Shown: positions 48,601 to 61,900 of the stretch, piece by piece
Layout of the letters: each line of letters starts with the position of its first letter
Numbering within the stretch: the stretch's first letter is position 1
Assembly (NCBI GenBank): GCA_031216445.1
Contig: CM062208.1
Location: forward strand, 3,810,001-3,874,000
Direction: 5' to 3'
Length of the DNA: 64,000 nucleotides
DNA from: Lateolabrax maculatus
Taxonomy: Eukaryota > Chordata > Actinopteri > Acropomatiformes > Lateolabracidae
Program-made: the position numbers and the translations under genes
Notes under the pieces: generated by a model
What the model saw: only the letters and a program-made list of their open reading frames with translations
The model's database searches: none
Told to the model about the DNA's origin: nothing

Positions 48601-51600
48601 AGTATTTTGCTGAGTTGTATATTTATATTATCGCAAATGTTTCCAACAATGATCAAACCCACAGAAATACAGAATATTGTTCAAGATGATGATTTGGTCG
48701 CCTGTCAATGGTGTCATCATACAATGTCACAGACGTGTACTCATTAACAGTAATACAGCATTTTTTTCATTAATTTACTGATGTAGTTCAATATCAATCT
48801 TAAACAAAATAATAGAAAACCAGTAAAAAAGCCTTTCTTAAAAGCATAAAAAATAAATATAAATAAATAATTTACCATTAATAATTCCTTGGAAAATCAT
48901 TTTTAGTTGCTATGTGTTTAGAAGTTTTCCTATTTGAAATCATTTTTTTTCCCACAGTTACTGTGGAATTTATATACAATATATTCACACATGCATCCAT
49001 TAATGTATTTTATGTTAGTGACATGTAATATGAAAGGGGACACAGATTCCAGAAGACACCTATAATGCCCAAAAATTAAAAAAAATATAAATACAAGCAA
49101 CTAAATTTAGAGTCTGAAGTGGAGAAATCATCTGTGGTTACGCTGCCTTCATGTCACACATGTACACAAAGCTGTAAGTATTTTAATGTTTGATTTACAT
49201 GTGGTCATCAACTAGCTCATCACTACCTTTTGTCAGCGTCTGCGTGTGTTGTGGCTGCACTGTGTTTGTACTAAGCTCGTTTAAACATTAGAAACCACAG
49301 GTACGCATGAAGTAATATCAGTAGCACAATCCAGCCAGAAAAAAATAAAAATGTTCCATGGCAAAGCCTCTTGAATGGCCAGAGGAGGACAAAGAGCAGA
49401 TCTTCTTATCAAGCTTCAGTGGGCACAAGTGTACATAATGAAAAATTTACATTCCCGCTGCCATCACATACATGTGGCATAATAGCGCTCTAGCAATCAC
49501 CCAGAGGCGATTTCAGTGAATCGAATAGAACAGCTTGGCTTTCCCAAACATGCTTGTCTTTGCATTAAGGAGCTCCAGAGTTATTGGACGACAAACAGAC
49601 AATATACATCAAAACACAGAAGTGACCCATTATGACATGGACATGGACAGCCCCCATACGTATCTGCTCCGGTGATAAATCAAACCTGACAAACAAGCAG
49701 TGACCTGAAAATCAGACAGTTTGTCATACTTCTGCTGCCTTTGGAGGCATTTCTATTGCATTTTATCTCTAGAAGGTAGTAATGCAGCTGGAACTAAGAG
49801 GTTTATTATAATATTAATTTCCACTAATCACAATTTATCCAAACAATACATTTCTAAAGAGAATGCTTAGGAAAGCTCAATTTTGACTCAAGACAAATAT
49901 AAGGTCAAGTGACAAAAGGTTTTTTTGGACAAATTTGAATTTTTTTTTTCTACAAGAAGTTGGCAACAGAGCCATGGGAATATTCTCAAGCAGGCATACG
50001 GTGACTACATTACTAAAAAACACCCTTTTCTGCTTTATATCTAATATGGCATTCATGGTATTTGAATAAATCACATGGCCTCCTCCATCCATGCACCAGA
50101 GGGTTTAATACTTAATAATTTTAAATAAAATATCTGCTGTTCATGCGACAAGCCTTGTCAATGTGTCAGTCAGTGTTAGAATTTAGTAAGACATTTAAAG
50201 CAGCGTCTCAAAGGGGACGCAGGACTCAAACTCCAGTCTGGTGTCAAAGTCCTGCCCTTGTGGCAACCATCCACCCCAGCAGAACGTGGCTCTTCTCGGA
50301 CTGGAGAAAACTTTTTCCTGGCAGCAATTCAGTTTCTTCCAGGAATATAAATGTATTTTTTTGTGGTAAAGGTATTAAAACCACATAGACCCACCAGACC
50401 AAATTAAGTCCAGTTGTCCTGGGCTGGGTATACTGGGGTTTAACTTACAGAGGGATTTACTTTGCTGGAAGCTGAGACCCAAAAAGCATTCAGCACACTG
50501 CAAATATTTATCAAATATTTGACCACTTTCAATTTGCCCCATCATGCTATTTACAACAGGATTAGTGGGGATGTTCCGTGCTTGTGCTTCAATTTCCTGC
50601 CAAATCCCTACATGCCATCCTGGCATCCTTCCAGGGCGTTGTTACAGGCCACCGTGCACCCTTGATAACAAAAAAAAAAAAAAAACACACACATGGTGCT
50701 GCCAAAAAGAGACTTAACAAAGTGTTTGCAACCAATCACAGGAAAGATTTGGGCTAAAGTGTTACTTAACACCAAAGAGCTGCTATTAAAACCAACACCA
50801 AGTGACACTTTCTCTTTTCTGCCATTACTCAGTTATTTATAGACGGATGGAGTTGTGCAGACTAGTAAGCTTGACTGACAAGCACCAGCTACACTGTTAT
50901 ATAGTGTTAGTAGTACAGGTGGCATGGAGAACCACATATTGCATATCTCTGCTGTCAGATCACCTGAGATAACAATAGCAGGAGTCGGATTCATGAAACA
51001 GTGCTATATTTGGACAGCATTAACCCAGCGTATCAAGCCTGTCGCTGGGTGGACACCCGTGGGGTTGGACATCCTCGGCTGCTGTGTTAATGCCGACAAT
51101 TATAGGGGCACGCCCCATCCACATACTGGTTACGTAGTGGAGGGAGGTGGGAGTTTATTTTGGACCCATGCCAGGACTGATTCGGATGCCAAAATCAGTT
51201 TCTGAATCACTTTGGGATCAGGAAAAGGCCATGCAGTTGCAGAGTCATGCTTAATGTTAGATCTACAATACACTGCCATTTTTAAAAAGGTGTACATTTG
51301 AGCAGGTAGAGAGTCACAAAAGGTCTGTGCAACAGCTCCTGATACATCCATGCGTTTACCAAATGAACTGCCCTGGGCTCCGACAGGCCAGCCTTTATGA
51401 TGGAGGCACAGCACAGCACACAATATGCATCCTAGTTTGTTCAGAAAATGTGTCGAACCTTGAGGATAACAAAAATAAAACCTTATATACCAAACAAAAG
51501 TTGTGAAATATAGTCACATAGAGTTTTTAGGAGGTTGTTATTTTTAATGAAAAAAAAGTCACCTGACAGTTTTCTCTTCTTTTAGCATCACTCTGTTACC

Positions 51601-52932
51601 AGGAAGTCTAAATTCGCTGCAGCGCTCTTTAAAAGTTTGTGCTCAGCTCAGGTTTTAATCTGTACACTAACATGTTAGCAGCTAATCAGGAAGTGCAGGC
51701 GAGGATGTTGATGCTGTAGCGGCAGAGAAAACTCTCTGGGTGCAGATCAGTACTGACCACTAGTTTTTCAGTAAGATTATGTTTTGACTTGCTGTCTACA
51801 GTGCATTGGATAATATTTACTGCTGCTACCTTTGCTTTTTCAGTATTGAACCTTTTCAGCTCTTTAAAACTGGTTATGATTGATAGTTTAATCAAAATAT
51901 ATGAAATTGTAGCACTTTCCAATATAGCTTTTGTGTATTTTGAGGTCTTGTGTTGATACTGTTTGTAAAAAATAAAACATTCTCAATGAAACAAAAAATA
52001 TATTTCCTAAGTAAACACAATAAATACCATCATGTGCAACAACAAAGACTAACAAAATCCACATCATTCATCCATTGAAAGTTAACAAGCTACATTTCAC
52101 TTCTGCAGAGCAGCAGTCATATTTGTACATGCCCTCACTGTGCAGCACAGAGAGTGAACGTGTGTGTCAGCATGTACACATGCAGACACACAGTGCATGC
52201 ATACAGTATGTGTGTGAGTGTGTTTGTGTGTTAATTATTCTACCAGAGTGTGAATGGCAGTGAGTAAATATAGAATGTTTCAACTCCTTCACCCCCCGAA
52301 ACTCGGCAGTAAATGAACACGCGATGCACACATACCTCCCCCACATCCACTAACATACACATGGATGCACGCAACACACACACAGCCACACACAGAGAGG
52401 CTGAACATGGACACGCGGCCGCTAATGCAGGGGGAGAGCACGCACCCTGTGCAGCTTTCGTGTCTCCCGAGGTTTCTCGATCACATGGTTGCATATTTGC
52501 TTATGAGAGGCAATCCAGTGAGGTGGGAGGAGGAGGAGGAGGAGGTGAGGAGTGATGGGATTTGGGCGGGGTAGGGTGGGAGGGGTCACCGCTGATTACC
52601 AGGTTTTCCCTTTGGTGGCCTGCATTCCTTGCTGTGGCATATCGTGATCAGCAGGGCTGGGGGATGGGGTTAAGCCCTCTAGGGGAAGGAAGGACGGGCA
52701 GAGGGGAGGAAGGGAGGGAGGGTCGCCACGAAGGGATGACCCACTGCCGATCACGTAGCCCAGAGAGCTCTGCCTTTCATTTGTGTGCAGATAGATGACC
52801 TACAGGAAGGAGGGGGAGGGAGGGCGGTATTTCAAATAATAAAAAAAAAAACCCATCACCCTCACCCAGAGCAAAACAACGGTATCATGACATGTCACAA
52901 GACTTTCACAACACAGCTTACATAACCAATCC

Positions 52933-52966
<34 letters not shown>

Positions 52967-55900
52967 GCGGCGGTGGCGGTGGAAGGCTATAGAAACATTG
53001 TCGGGCTGCAGCTCTTACAGATATTTTCAGCTGTGTGCCAATCCTATGCGTGTCGTGGCAGTGATGTATGTACATTAATTTAATTAAACTGAGTTATTTG
53101 GCCTCGTTGTCTTTCAGGCATGAAGCAACATGTTTGCAGATGTACCCACACCGAATTAACTTGAAATGATTGACATGAATTCAGCTGCATTATTTGGCAA
53201 TACGTTCAACTTTTTGGAAGAAACAAAGAGTTGCAGGATGCTACTTTAGTGTAAGTACTATTAAATTAGTCGACAGTCAGGTCAGTGCACAGGTTAACTT
53301 CATGTGTACAACAAAGCTATATTCTGTTAGGTTCAGAATAGTGTTTTGCATAATTAATTTTCTATATCCACGTCCTGATCCCGCAGGAGTTGCATAATGT
53401 GTGTGTGCTGTGCAGGTCCATGTTTGCCATCTCTCTATTAATGGAAGACATTTTAACTCGGTGCTTTTATAATAGGTATAATGGTCTCCCATATGGAAAC
53501 CTGTGAAAGATTAATTTCTCCTCTGCTGTCGTGTTGTTCTTTTGTTCCTTGTGATTTGCAGCTGCAGGAGAAATAACAGTTGGAGGGGCCATTTATTTGT
53601 CAATATGGTTGATTGTAGAAGTTTAGAAGTTTAAATGTTCTGCTCCTAAAAATAATTCTGAGGGACTTTGTTAAAACAACACACTGCTTTGTTCAGTGAT
53701 GGAAGAATAATTAAAAACCTCAACTCAAACCTGCAATTAGTTTTATGGCCACTTTGGGGCAGTGCAAACAGGCTGTAAACACAACACTGACATATTATCA
53801 CTTAGCCAATTCACACATCCAGCAGACACAGGGCAACATTCATTTGGAGTCATGTTTTATGAATCTAAGTGAAATATTCACTCTCCTGCCAGCTCAGTTT
53901 TGGTCTTTACTAACTCCTGAGAGAAATATCTGGCTCTCTAGTTTGCGAGTTGCTCCACTGCGTTCACCAATTGCTAACTTTGTCTGTTTGTTGTGGTCAT
54001 GGTGTTGGGCAAGTAGTGCAGTGGGTTTATCAGAGCTCTTTACTGAATACAGCTGCCTGCTGCGTCTGATGGGAATGGTGATTGTGATCCCCAAAAAAGT
54101 AAAATTGCGGGTTGTAAAACCAAAGCAATTGGCTAAAAGATGCTGAAACTCACTGTAAAGCTCATGGGAGCTGCAGAGTTAGGTGATAATTCAATGTGGA
54201 TTTTTCCTTAAGTGTGACAATTTTCACATTACACATTGTTCATATACAAATATCAATTAGTGCAGCTTTAATGTAAACTGTGCTGAACCTTGTCCTCTGG
54301 CAGGAGGAAACATTACAACCTCATGAAGTATGTGAAGAAGTTGAAATTGTTAGTTACCCAATTAAAATATTCCAGGTATTTTTAATTGAGATTCAGTTAA
54401 ACACTTTCCCAGCATTATACTGAACTTGTGTTATTACTGAAAATCCCACACTAGCCGGCTATGTAAAGTGAATCCTTTTGAATTCACAGGGATTATTTCT
54501 CCTAATCTCCATCTATATTTACAATAGTGTCTGAAAGAGCTGCAGTTCACTTTAACATCAAGCCTTCTGCTGTAATAAAATCACAGGATTAATCATATTT
54601 GTATATCCTGCCCACTGTACAGGTTTAAACTGTGATCTGAAACAATCATATCTGAAGCTCTGAGCACAACAGTGACCATCTGACATGCATCCGCGACAGT
54701 ATTGGTTATGCCACAGCAGTCACGTGATGGCAGGTTTGATTCTCGCAGCCTGCCTCTAAAACTCAGGGAACCTTTCCAGAAAGACGAGAGACATACCAGG
54801 AATCGTGTGTGAATGAGGAGGGGACAGGAAAAGGAAAAAGGACAATCAAGCCGTTTGGCTAAGGGCAATGGTGGCTCTTCCAAGAAACCCAGCTGAGCTC
54901 TTATTGGCTTAGTTCTGTCATCCAGCATCCAATTTCCCCACAGGACCAACCCTCACTATGGAGAACAGGACATGTTCTGAGATAATACTGAATGCACAAT
55001 TTCTTTTGCTTTCCCCTTCCATCTGAAAAAATAAATCTCATTAAACAAGATGTAACTGAGAAATTAATTGTTCATTGCAGCCATTTAGTGAGGAAGAAGA
55101 GAAAGCACCTCTAATGTTTTTACACTCCGTAAACTTACTGGGCCGAATGAACAAATGTCACAAGTGCAGATTGTTGTTCTGATATTCTTCCTTCAGCACT
55201 TTGTTTGTGCATGTCTTCCCCCTGAAGACATGGGGCGATATATCAGTATGTAAAGTAAAGTAAGCAGCAGACTCAATGAATAAAAACATAATAAATGACA
55301 ACAACAATAGCAAAAGGTTAAAAATGGAAACTAATGGAGTTTGTCACCAATGTCCCTTTTCGTGCCGTGATATTAAAGGCACCTAAGTGTCACTGTTTCT
55401 CTTGTGTGTCTCCTTGAGGTCTAATAAACATGCTGAATGCATTTCCTTCCTCATAAAACATTTGCATAGTTGTTTTTGGAAGCATTTGAAGCCTGAAGTG
55501 TTTAAAATGTTTAGTTGACATATTACTATAGTTGTTCTTGGCACATTACAATTGTGTATAACATCACCTGTGCATGCACAAGATACAAACAAAGTGGGGA
55601 CCCACTGTTAAAACATTGCTCCATAGAGGTTGGAGATTTTCCAAAGGGTACCTTTAACATTTAGGACAAAGTAACCACCTCATGAGTGTTGAAAGCAGAA
55701 AGTATTTGAACTTAAACTTGTATTTTGGACCTTAACAGCAATACGCCTGCAAATGTAACTTTAAGTTTGTCCCCATGAATGTGCTCAGCTAATTTATATC
55801 TATGTGGCCATTAGTTTACAAGTTGGACCTGAAGGTGGAACCAGATGGACAGTCAGAGTATCTCCCAAATAATTAGAGAATTCTCAACATCCACGACAAA

Positions 55901-58900
55901 TGTTATGACAATCTGACCACTAGTTGTTGAGATATGTCGGTCTGGACCAGCATCTCAGCCCACACATGGATAAAGAGGAAGGAGCTGACTAACACTAATA
56001 AGCGTAATTCTCCACACTAAATTATCTGTGACACAACCAACACTGCACGCGGCCTATCAGCGCAAAATCGTCACAAAAGTTACAAAACCACCAGTCATGC
56101 GATGCAAACTTATGAATATGTTGGCATCACACATTAGAGAAAACAAATGAACACATCCGTCACCTTGTAACCTGGGCTACAGCACACAGACGGACACATT
56201 TCCATATTTAACTCAATCACGTGTCACGCATGGAGCATAAATGATCCAAAAGGACAACAGCGGCTAAAAACTTCAGTTCTTAATGTTGTTTTTGTCAGAC
56301 CACTTCTTCTCAGTGTGAGTTAAGCTGTGTTACAGACTGCTCACAGGACTCCAGGAATAATGGCGTTATCGTTTTATTTTTAGGTTTGTCAGTGACTATG
56401 GATACCTTTTTTGGGTCCAGAATATACTGAGGATGACGGTCAAAAGCTGTCTGCTTCCAAACTAAGCACATTGACAATAAACTATCAATAAAACAAATTA
56501 ACCCGGATTCTGTTTCCTAAGCAGTTTTCATCAAGAAGAAAGTACAACATTGACACATTTCAAAATAAAGACAACTATTTCAAAAACATTTTCAGTGCTT
56601 TTGGCTCTTACAGCTGAAGCTATGGCTGAACGCTGCCTCACACCTAGAGTGGAGCGATCCAATTCCAGTGATATCGGTTTTAAGGGAGTTAACGCCCCTC
56701 TCTTCAGACTGGCTTAGAGGGACGAGCCCATTGTAGCTCCTGACAATAACAAAGATGGCAGCTGGGCTGGATAATACTGTCAGGCAGATTAACCGGGCTC
56801 TGCCAGGGCTTTGTTGAGCTCTTACGACATATTCAATTACATGCACGGCTACAACAAACTTCAAACGATAAACCTCACTGAAATTATTATTTTTTTTTTA
56901 GATTTAAAAGAGAAACTCCCCACAGCACAATGCAATTCTAGTGCATTTTAATATTTCATGTAGGTGAGCCTCTCTTAGCGTTTAACAGCTCTTGTAAACA
57001 TCCAAACAGAGCAGCAACAGCAGAGTGTTGAGGCAATGGCAGCGTTCCCGGAGTGCACTGGACGTAAGTCGTCGCTCCGCAGACCGCCGACGTCCGGATG
57101 CCTCCGACCAGCAGGATTTGCTCTGTTTACAAACAACAATTTATGGCAGACCACAGAGGCTGGGGCCCTTGGGGAGCCCCGGAGCTTTCTCCCTGTGGAG
57201 CTGCTTCCTTAATGTAAGAGCACTGAGCTCGTTAATTACTTAGAGACCGTCCAGGAAGTAGGCTAATGCAGTTAGACAAGAGGGTTTGTCTATAGGCTAC
57301 ACTTTGACCTATTGGTACTGAAATCCACCATCAATAATTCACTCTGACAGGTCGAGCAGCCAGCGAATATTTCCATATGTTACTGGAATAATAAACACAA
57401 CTTCTTCTTCTGATTGCTCTAAAATGGTAATAACAGAAATGAATCAGAAGAAGAAACACCCCCGGACTCCAGTGTGTGCTTCATTGTGTTTCTTCAGAAC
57501 CAAGCGGCCACACAACTCACACAAAGCACACACACACACACAAGAAGAACCTGAAAATATAAAACACATTCATATCAGTGCTGCTGTATCCTGTCCGTCT
57601 CACCCCAAACAGCCAGCTCACAAAGCCGCTGCCTTAAACAAACATTGCGCTGCCTCCATTTCATAAATTCTTTAAACTCCAGGGTTTCTCTCAATTATTC
57701 ATGCTTCAAGAGCATCTGACGGCCGCATTGCAGCATTCTCTTTAAGAGATCATCGCCTAAAATAACAATGTCTTCACTCCGCATAGTAGAGAAGGCCGTA
57801 CACGTCCAGCCATTGGCATGCAACTCTTTCCGATGCTTTGAAGTACAGTTTTAATGGACACCAAGCGAAGCTCCATCTCCTAATCCTCGAATAAGTGATG
57901 TCCCACGCACACACACACGGACATGGGTCTCGATGAAATATTGAGGGCCTTTCCCTTGGATGAAATCATCTGAATAAGGCGGTGGCTGGTTGCTCTTCTC
58001 TCGGTGCGGCCGCCTCCACATCTCCACTTGACGAGATGAGCCGTGAGATGTCGGGAAACACATCAGGCACAAGCACAGAGCGAGCGGCTCGGCTGTTGTG
58101 ACATTCTCGTAATGTTCGGCGGGACCGGAGCAATAACTGAGGGCCTTCAGGAACAGCCGCCCACTTTAAACTGCTCCCTCCTGTTTAAATTCATCGCTCA
58201 CTTCGTTACAAACACACAAACTCCAAAGATACTTCAGGTTGGTTATGATACAGAACTGCTATGATTTTGTAAAATCAATATTGCTTAAAAGAAGAGGAAG
58301 CTTCGTCCCTATAGTAAAGAGAGGGAGCAGGGGGAAACTGCTGGGATAAAAAACACCCTTGAACGGCTTTGTCTTACAGCTGTTTTATTTAAACATCATC
58401 TAGTAAACTAGCCACTAATCCATCCAAGAGTCATCTGGAGTTTAATTCGGCATTAGGAAAGTGTTTGAACTATAGTAAGTGGAACAGAAGCTGCCACTCA
58501 ATGCAGTCGGGTTCTTTCACTAGTCTTTCTGAGAAACTGAGGGGTGTTCCCGGGGTTTATTATTCATATTCTAAGATAAATTAGTATCTACTGCAGCGCT
58601 TTATCTAACCCTTTGAACTGTAAGCCAACACTCATTTGTTAACATTAAAAAAAAAGCATGGCAGTGCTTGTATTATACATCATTTGTAACTGTTTCTCCT
58701 TTTGCCCCAATATCCATCCACACACTCATTTAATGTGCTCATTTCCAACTTTTCCTCTGTTGAAAGTGGTGACTTGGCTGTAATAAGCTGTAATCACAAA
58801 CTGTGGGTTTGATGGGACACATTTTTTTCTTCTCACAGTAGCTCATTAATTTAAAATTGATCTACAAACAAGAGGATTTCCCCAAAAAACTGTGCCACCA

Positions 58901-61900
58901 ATTGGAAACAGGTCTGTGTGACAGACGTGATCGATGTATCCGTGTGACCGCTCTTATGAAAAAAGAGCCAACTTAATACCAAACAAATTTGTATTAAACT
59001 GCATGATATAAGTGAGCAGCGCTCCACGTTTGTCCACTGGACACACAGAGAGCCATTCCTGTTACGAGTAATAATGATTCATTTAATGCTCGCCTAACAA
59101 ATAACTTTACCGGAGAAGAAGTTCTTGGCTCGCAGGTAGCTGACACTCAGGCGCAGGATGGAGAGTTTGTCCAGACTGGCGGTGACCTCCTCGGGGAACG
59201 GCAGCAGGCTGGCCAGGCGCTCCAGCTCCCCGTTCAACCTGTCCCGATGCCGTTTGGACGGGTTGGACTTGGCCCCTTCAGTTGGTGCCTGCTTCACCCT
59301 GAAGAGCGTAGAAAACATAACAAAGAGGTCACACCGAAGTCATCTACAGTCATTGAGAGCATATTTAGGGCCCCTCAGGCACCTGGGGGCCCCAAACAAA
59401 TAAAAACTGTAACGTGTTTTATCCTTGAGCTGAGGATATTTTGGATCGAACAACACATTTTGGGGGTGCCGTAACACATTTTGAGATTATAGCAATTTGG
59501 TGGTCATTTTTGGTAAATTTGGAACATTAAATTCGGGGATTATAGTAAATACATTTTTAAATCCAGTATAACAAATTTGGGGATTTTAACAACACATTTT
59601 GGGGACACTATACAAAATTTGGGGTATTTGTGCACTTAATAACAAAATAAGAAAGGGTATTTTAAACTAAAATTAAACTAATATTTTTTATTAGTTTTAT
59701 AAGAATGAATGGTACTACTGTTAATTATAACAGCGTTTTATGTTTAATTTTTGCTCTGTGTGTTATTTTAAGTCATCCAAATTCAGCTTTTGTTGACGGC
59801 ACGTTGACATAAGTGCTCAAAATGAATTTGCCCTTCTCTGTTTCTGTGTGAAATGACAACGAATCACAAACTCTGTCACCAGTGGCCCAGCATTTCCAAA
59901 GACAAACCAATCTAATTCATTTTTAAGGAAATATGTGACATTTTTCATTTAAATATGTCACTCACAAACAATAAACATTGTGAGGCTTCCTGTAGAGGCC
60001 CATAGATGCCGGCTGATACAACAGGCACTATGGGAAGAGGCAGATGATCTCTTCACTGTTTCATTGTTCCATACTCATCTTTGAACAATGAATCAGTATC
60101 AGAGATTTTACCAGCTGACCACTTCTGATTTCCTGGTGTTTGTTAATGTTTGTGTTGGGTTCATGTTTAATAAAGACATACAGTATTTCTTTATAAAACA
60201 ACAAACAGCTTCATCTAACAGAGACTGAAAACATTTATTGTTTTTGTGTATTAAAAATGATTCCAGTATTTAACTCAGTGATTTTTGTTGTTGTTGTATA
60301 ATAGTTCTCTAAAAAAAAAAAAAAATCATATCTTCCAAATACCAATGGTGATATAAGGTTTTATTGATATCGTGAAACAATATAACAATAACGCAGACTT
60401 TATATTTGGAATAAATTAAAAAAAACCTGGAGAAAAATCTGCAGAGTGAATCCCATCTCAAATATTACAACGATATGCAAACACAGGAAATAAACATATA
60501 AAAGTTAATTTTAAAATGGCCGGTAGACAAAATGGTTTAAGCAGTAATGCAACCCCAAATGATTAAAATAATGTTCTCACAGTGTGAATGTGAGATAATT
60601 TTTTATGCTTTTGAAGAAAAAAGAAAAATCATTTTATGCTGCCCACAATTAGGTTTCTGTTCGTCTTAAATCATGAACAACTTCACCTCCTGAGAGGAGA
60701 AAAGAAAATCACTCAACTGCTCAAACCTCAGTCATAAGGCTTCGTTTTAAAGGGCCACAAAGCCAAACAGCTTGGGGCCCACTGGTCCATACAGTCTTTA
60801 CACTCTGTGTTATGAAACACTCATTTATATGGCAAAACATATTATGTGATTGTATGTAACCTACTTTCCACTTAGTTTGTGTTGATGGCTTGATATAATA
60901 AAGTGAATGAGGACTATATTAAGTAAAAACCTGATCCACTAATTTCAGCATCTCTGTAACTCAAAGTGTCTCACCTACAGTTTTAGTCTGAATGTGTCTC
61001 ATCACAAACAAGGTATATGAAGATTTGAAATGAGTCCTGCATTATCCAAGTCTCCTCTCAGGAATGATCATGCACCACAGAGCAGTTTCTGCCTTAAGAT
61101 TCTCCCAGATTAAAGCATTTTGAATGGAAACAGTCTCACTGTAACATGTTTCACTCACTCAGGTTGATTCATGAATTATTTATATCAAATATGAGTTCAT
61201 TGGTAAAGAAAAACCTACAGCAGCATCATTTATTGACACAGTGGAGTTGCATTTTCAGGCCAATAATGTTCTCATCAAGCAGCAGGATGTTGTGTCTTAC
61301 TGTGCACAGTTTGTTGCTTTTCCAAAGTCAGTCAGTCGACCACATCAAAGAACAAAGAAGACCAAAGGACTGCATCTATTTGCATTTTACTTAAATGTTT
61401 GACTTTTATTTTTCTAATTATTGCCAGGGTCAGTTTGCCTGAATAAGACGTCAAACCAAAACAGCTACTGGAGCTGCTCAGACTTTATAATCAGAACATC
61501 AAATCTGTTGTTTTTCATTTGGATGTTTCTCATAATCACTGCTGAGGATTTAATCAAATGTTCATGCTGAAAAGAAATTGTGTGTTACAGTCAAGTCAAA
61601 GCCTTTAGAATAAAAAATAAAAAAAAGAGTCAGGGCCAGACACCCAAACGTTTTTTCATTAAGATTTTAGTCTAACAAATACATGATTTTATAAAAAATG
61701 ACTAATCCTTAAATATAAACTAAAAACAGCCCAAAGAGAAGCAAAGCTGCCTCTGATCCTCTGAAGGGCGTTTTGACAGAAAATGGCGCAACACCCTGCA
61801 GAGTCCCAGTGACATGAAGAGGGGAAAGGAATGAAAAATATATCTTTTTTAAACTGTGTGTTCGTTTCGTTTTTTTTAATTTTTTTTTATTTTGCCGAAT

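Larger units (their letters stand above)
45246..59110 (-). other. AHR1 intron 2 (13.9 kb)
   Basis: The largest intron, as in other AHR genes. It holds dispersed repeats (about 45655-45900, 47665-47860, 48550-48700, 53740-54275, 55795-55955), a 20-base C run at 46085-46104, an AGC/GGC triplet tract at 52936-52982 and small CA tracts. GC-rich unexplained patches lie at 48.05-48.43 kb, 50.95-51.42 kb and 56.98-57.20 kb. No coding exon is demonstrated inside it. Confidence 0.8.

Noticed and set aside
52892..53083. Frame with a poly-alanine run
   Set aside because: It is produced by the AGC/GGC triplet tract inside intron 2, with no exon boundaries or conserved flanks.
53745..54146. 133-codon ATG-initiated frame
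   Set aside because: It lies within a dispersed teleost repeat and has no protein motif.
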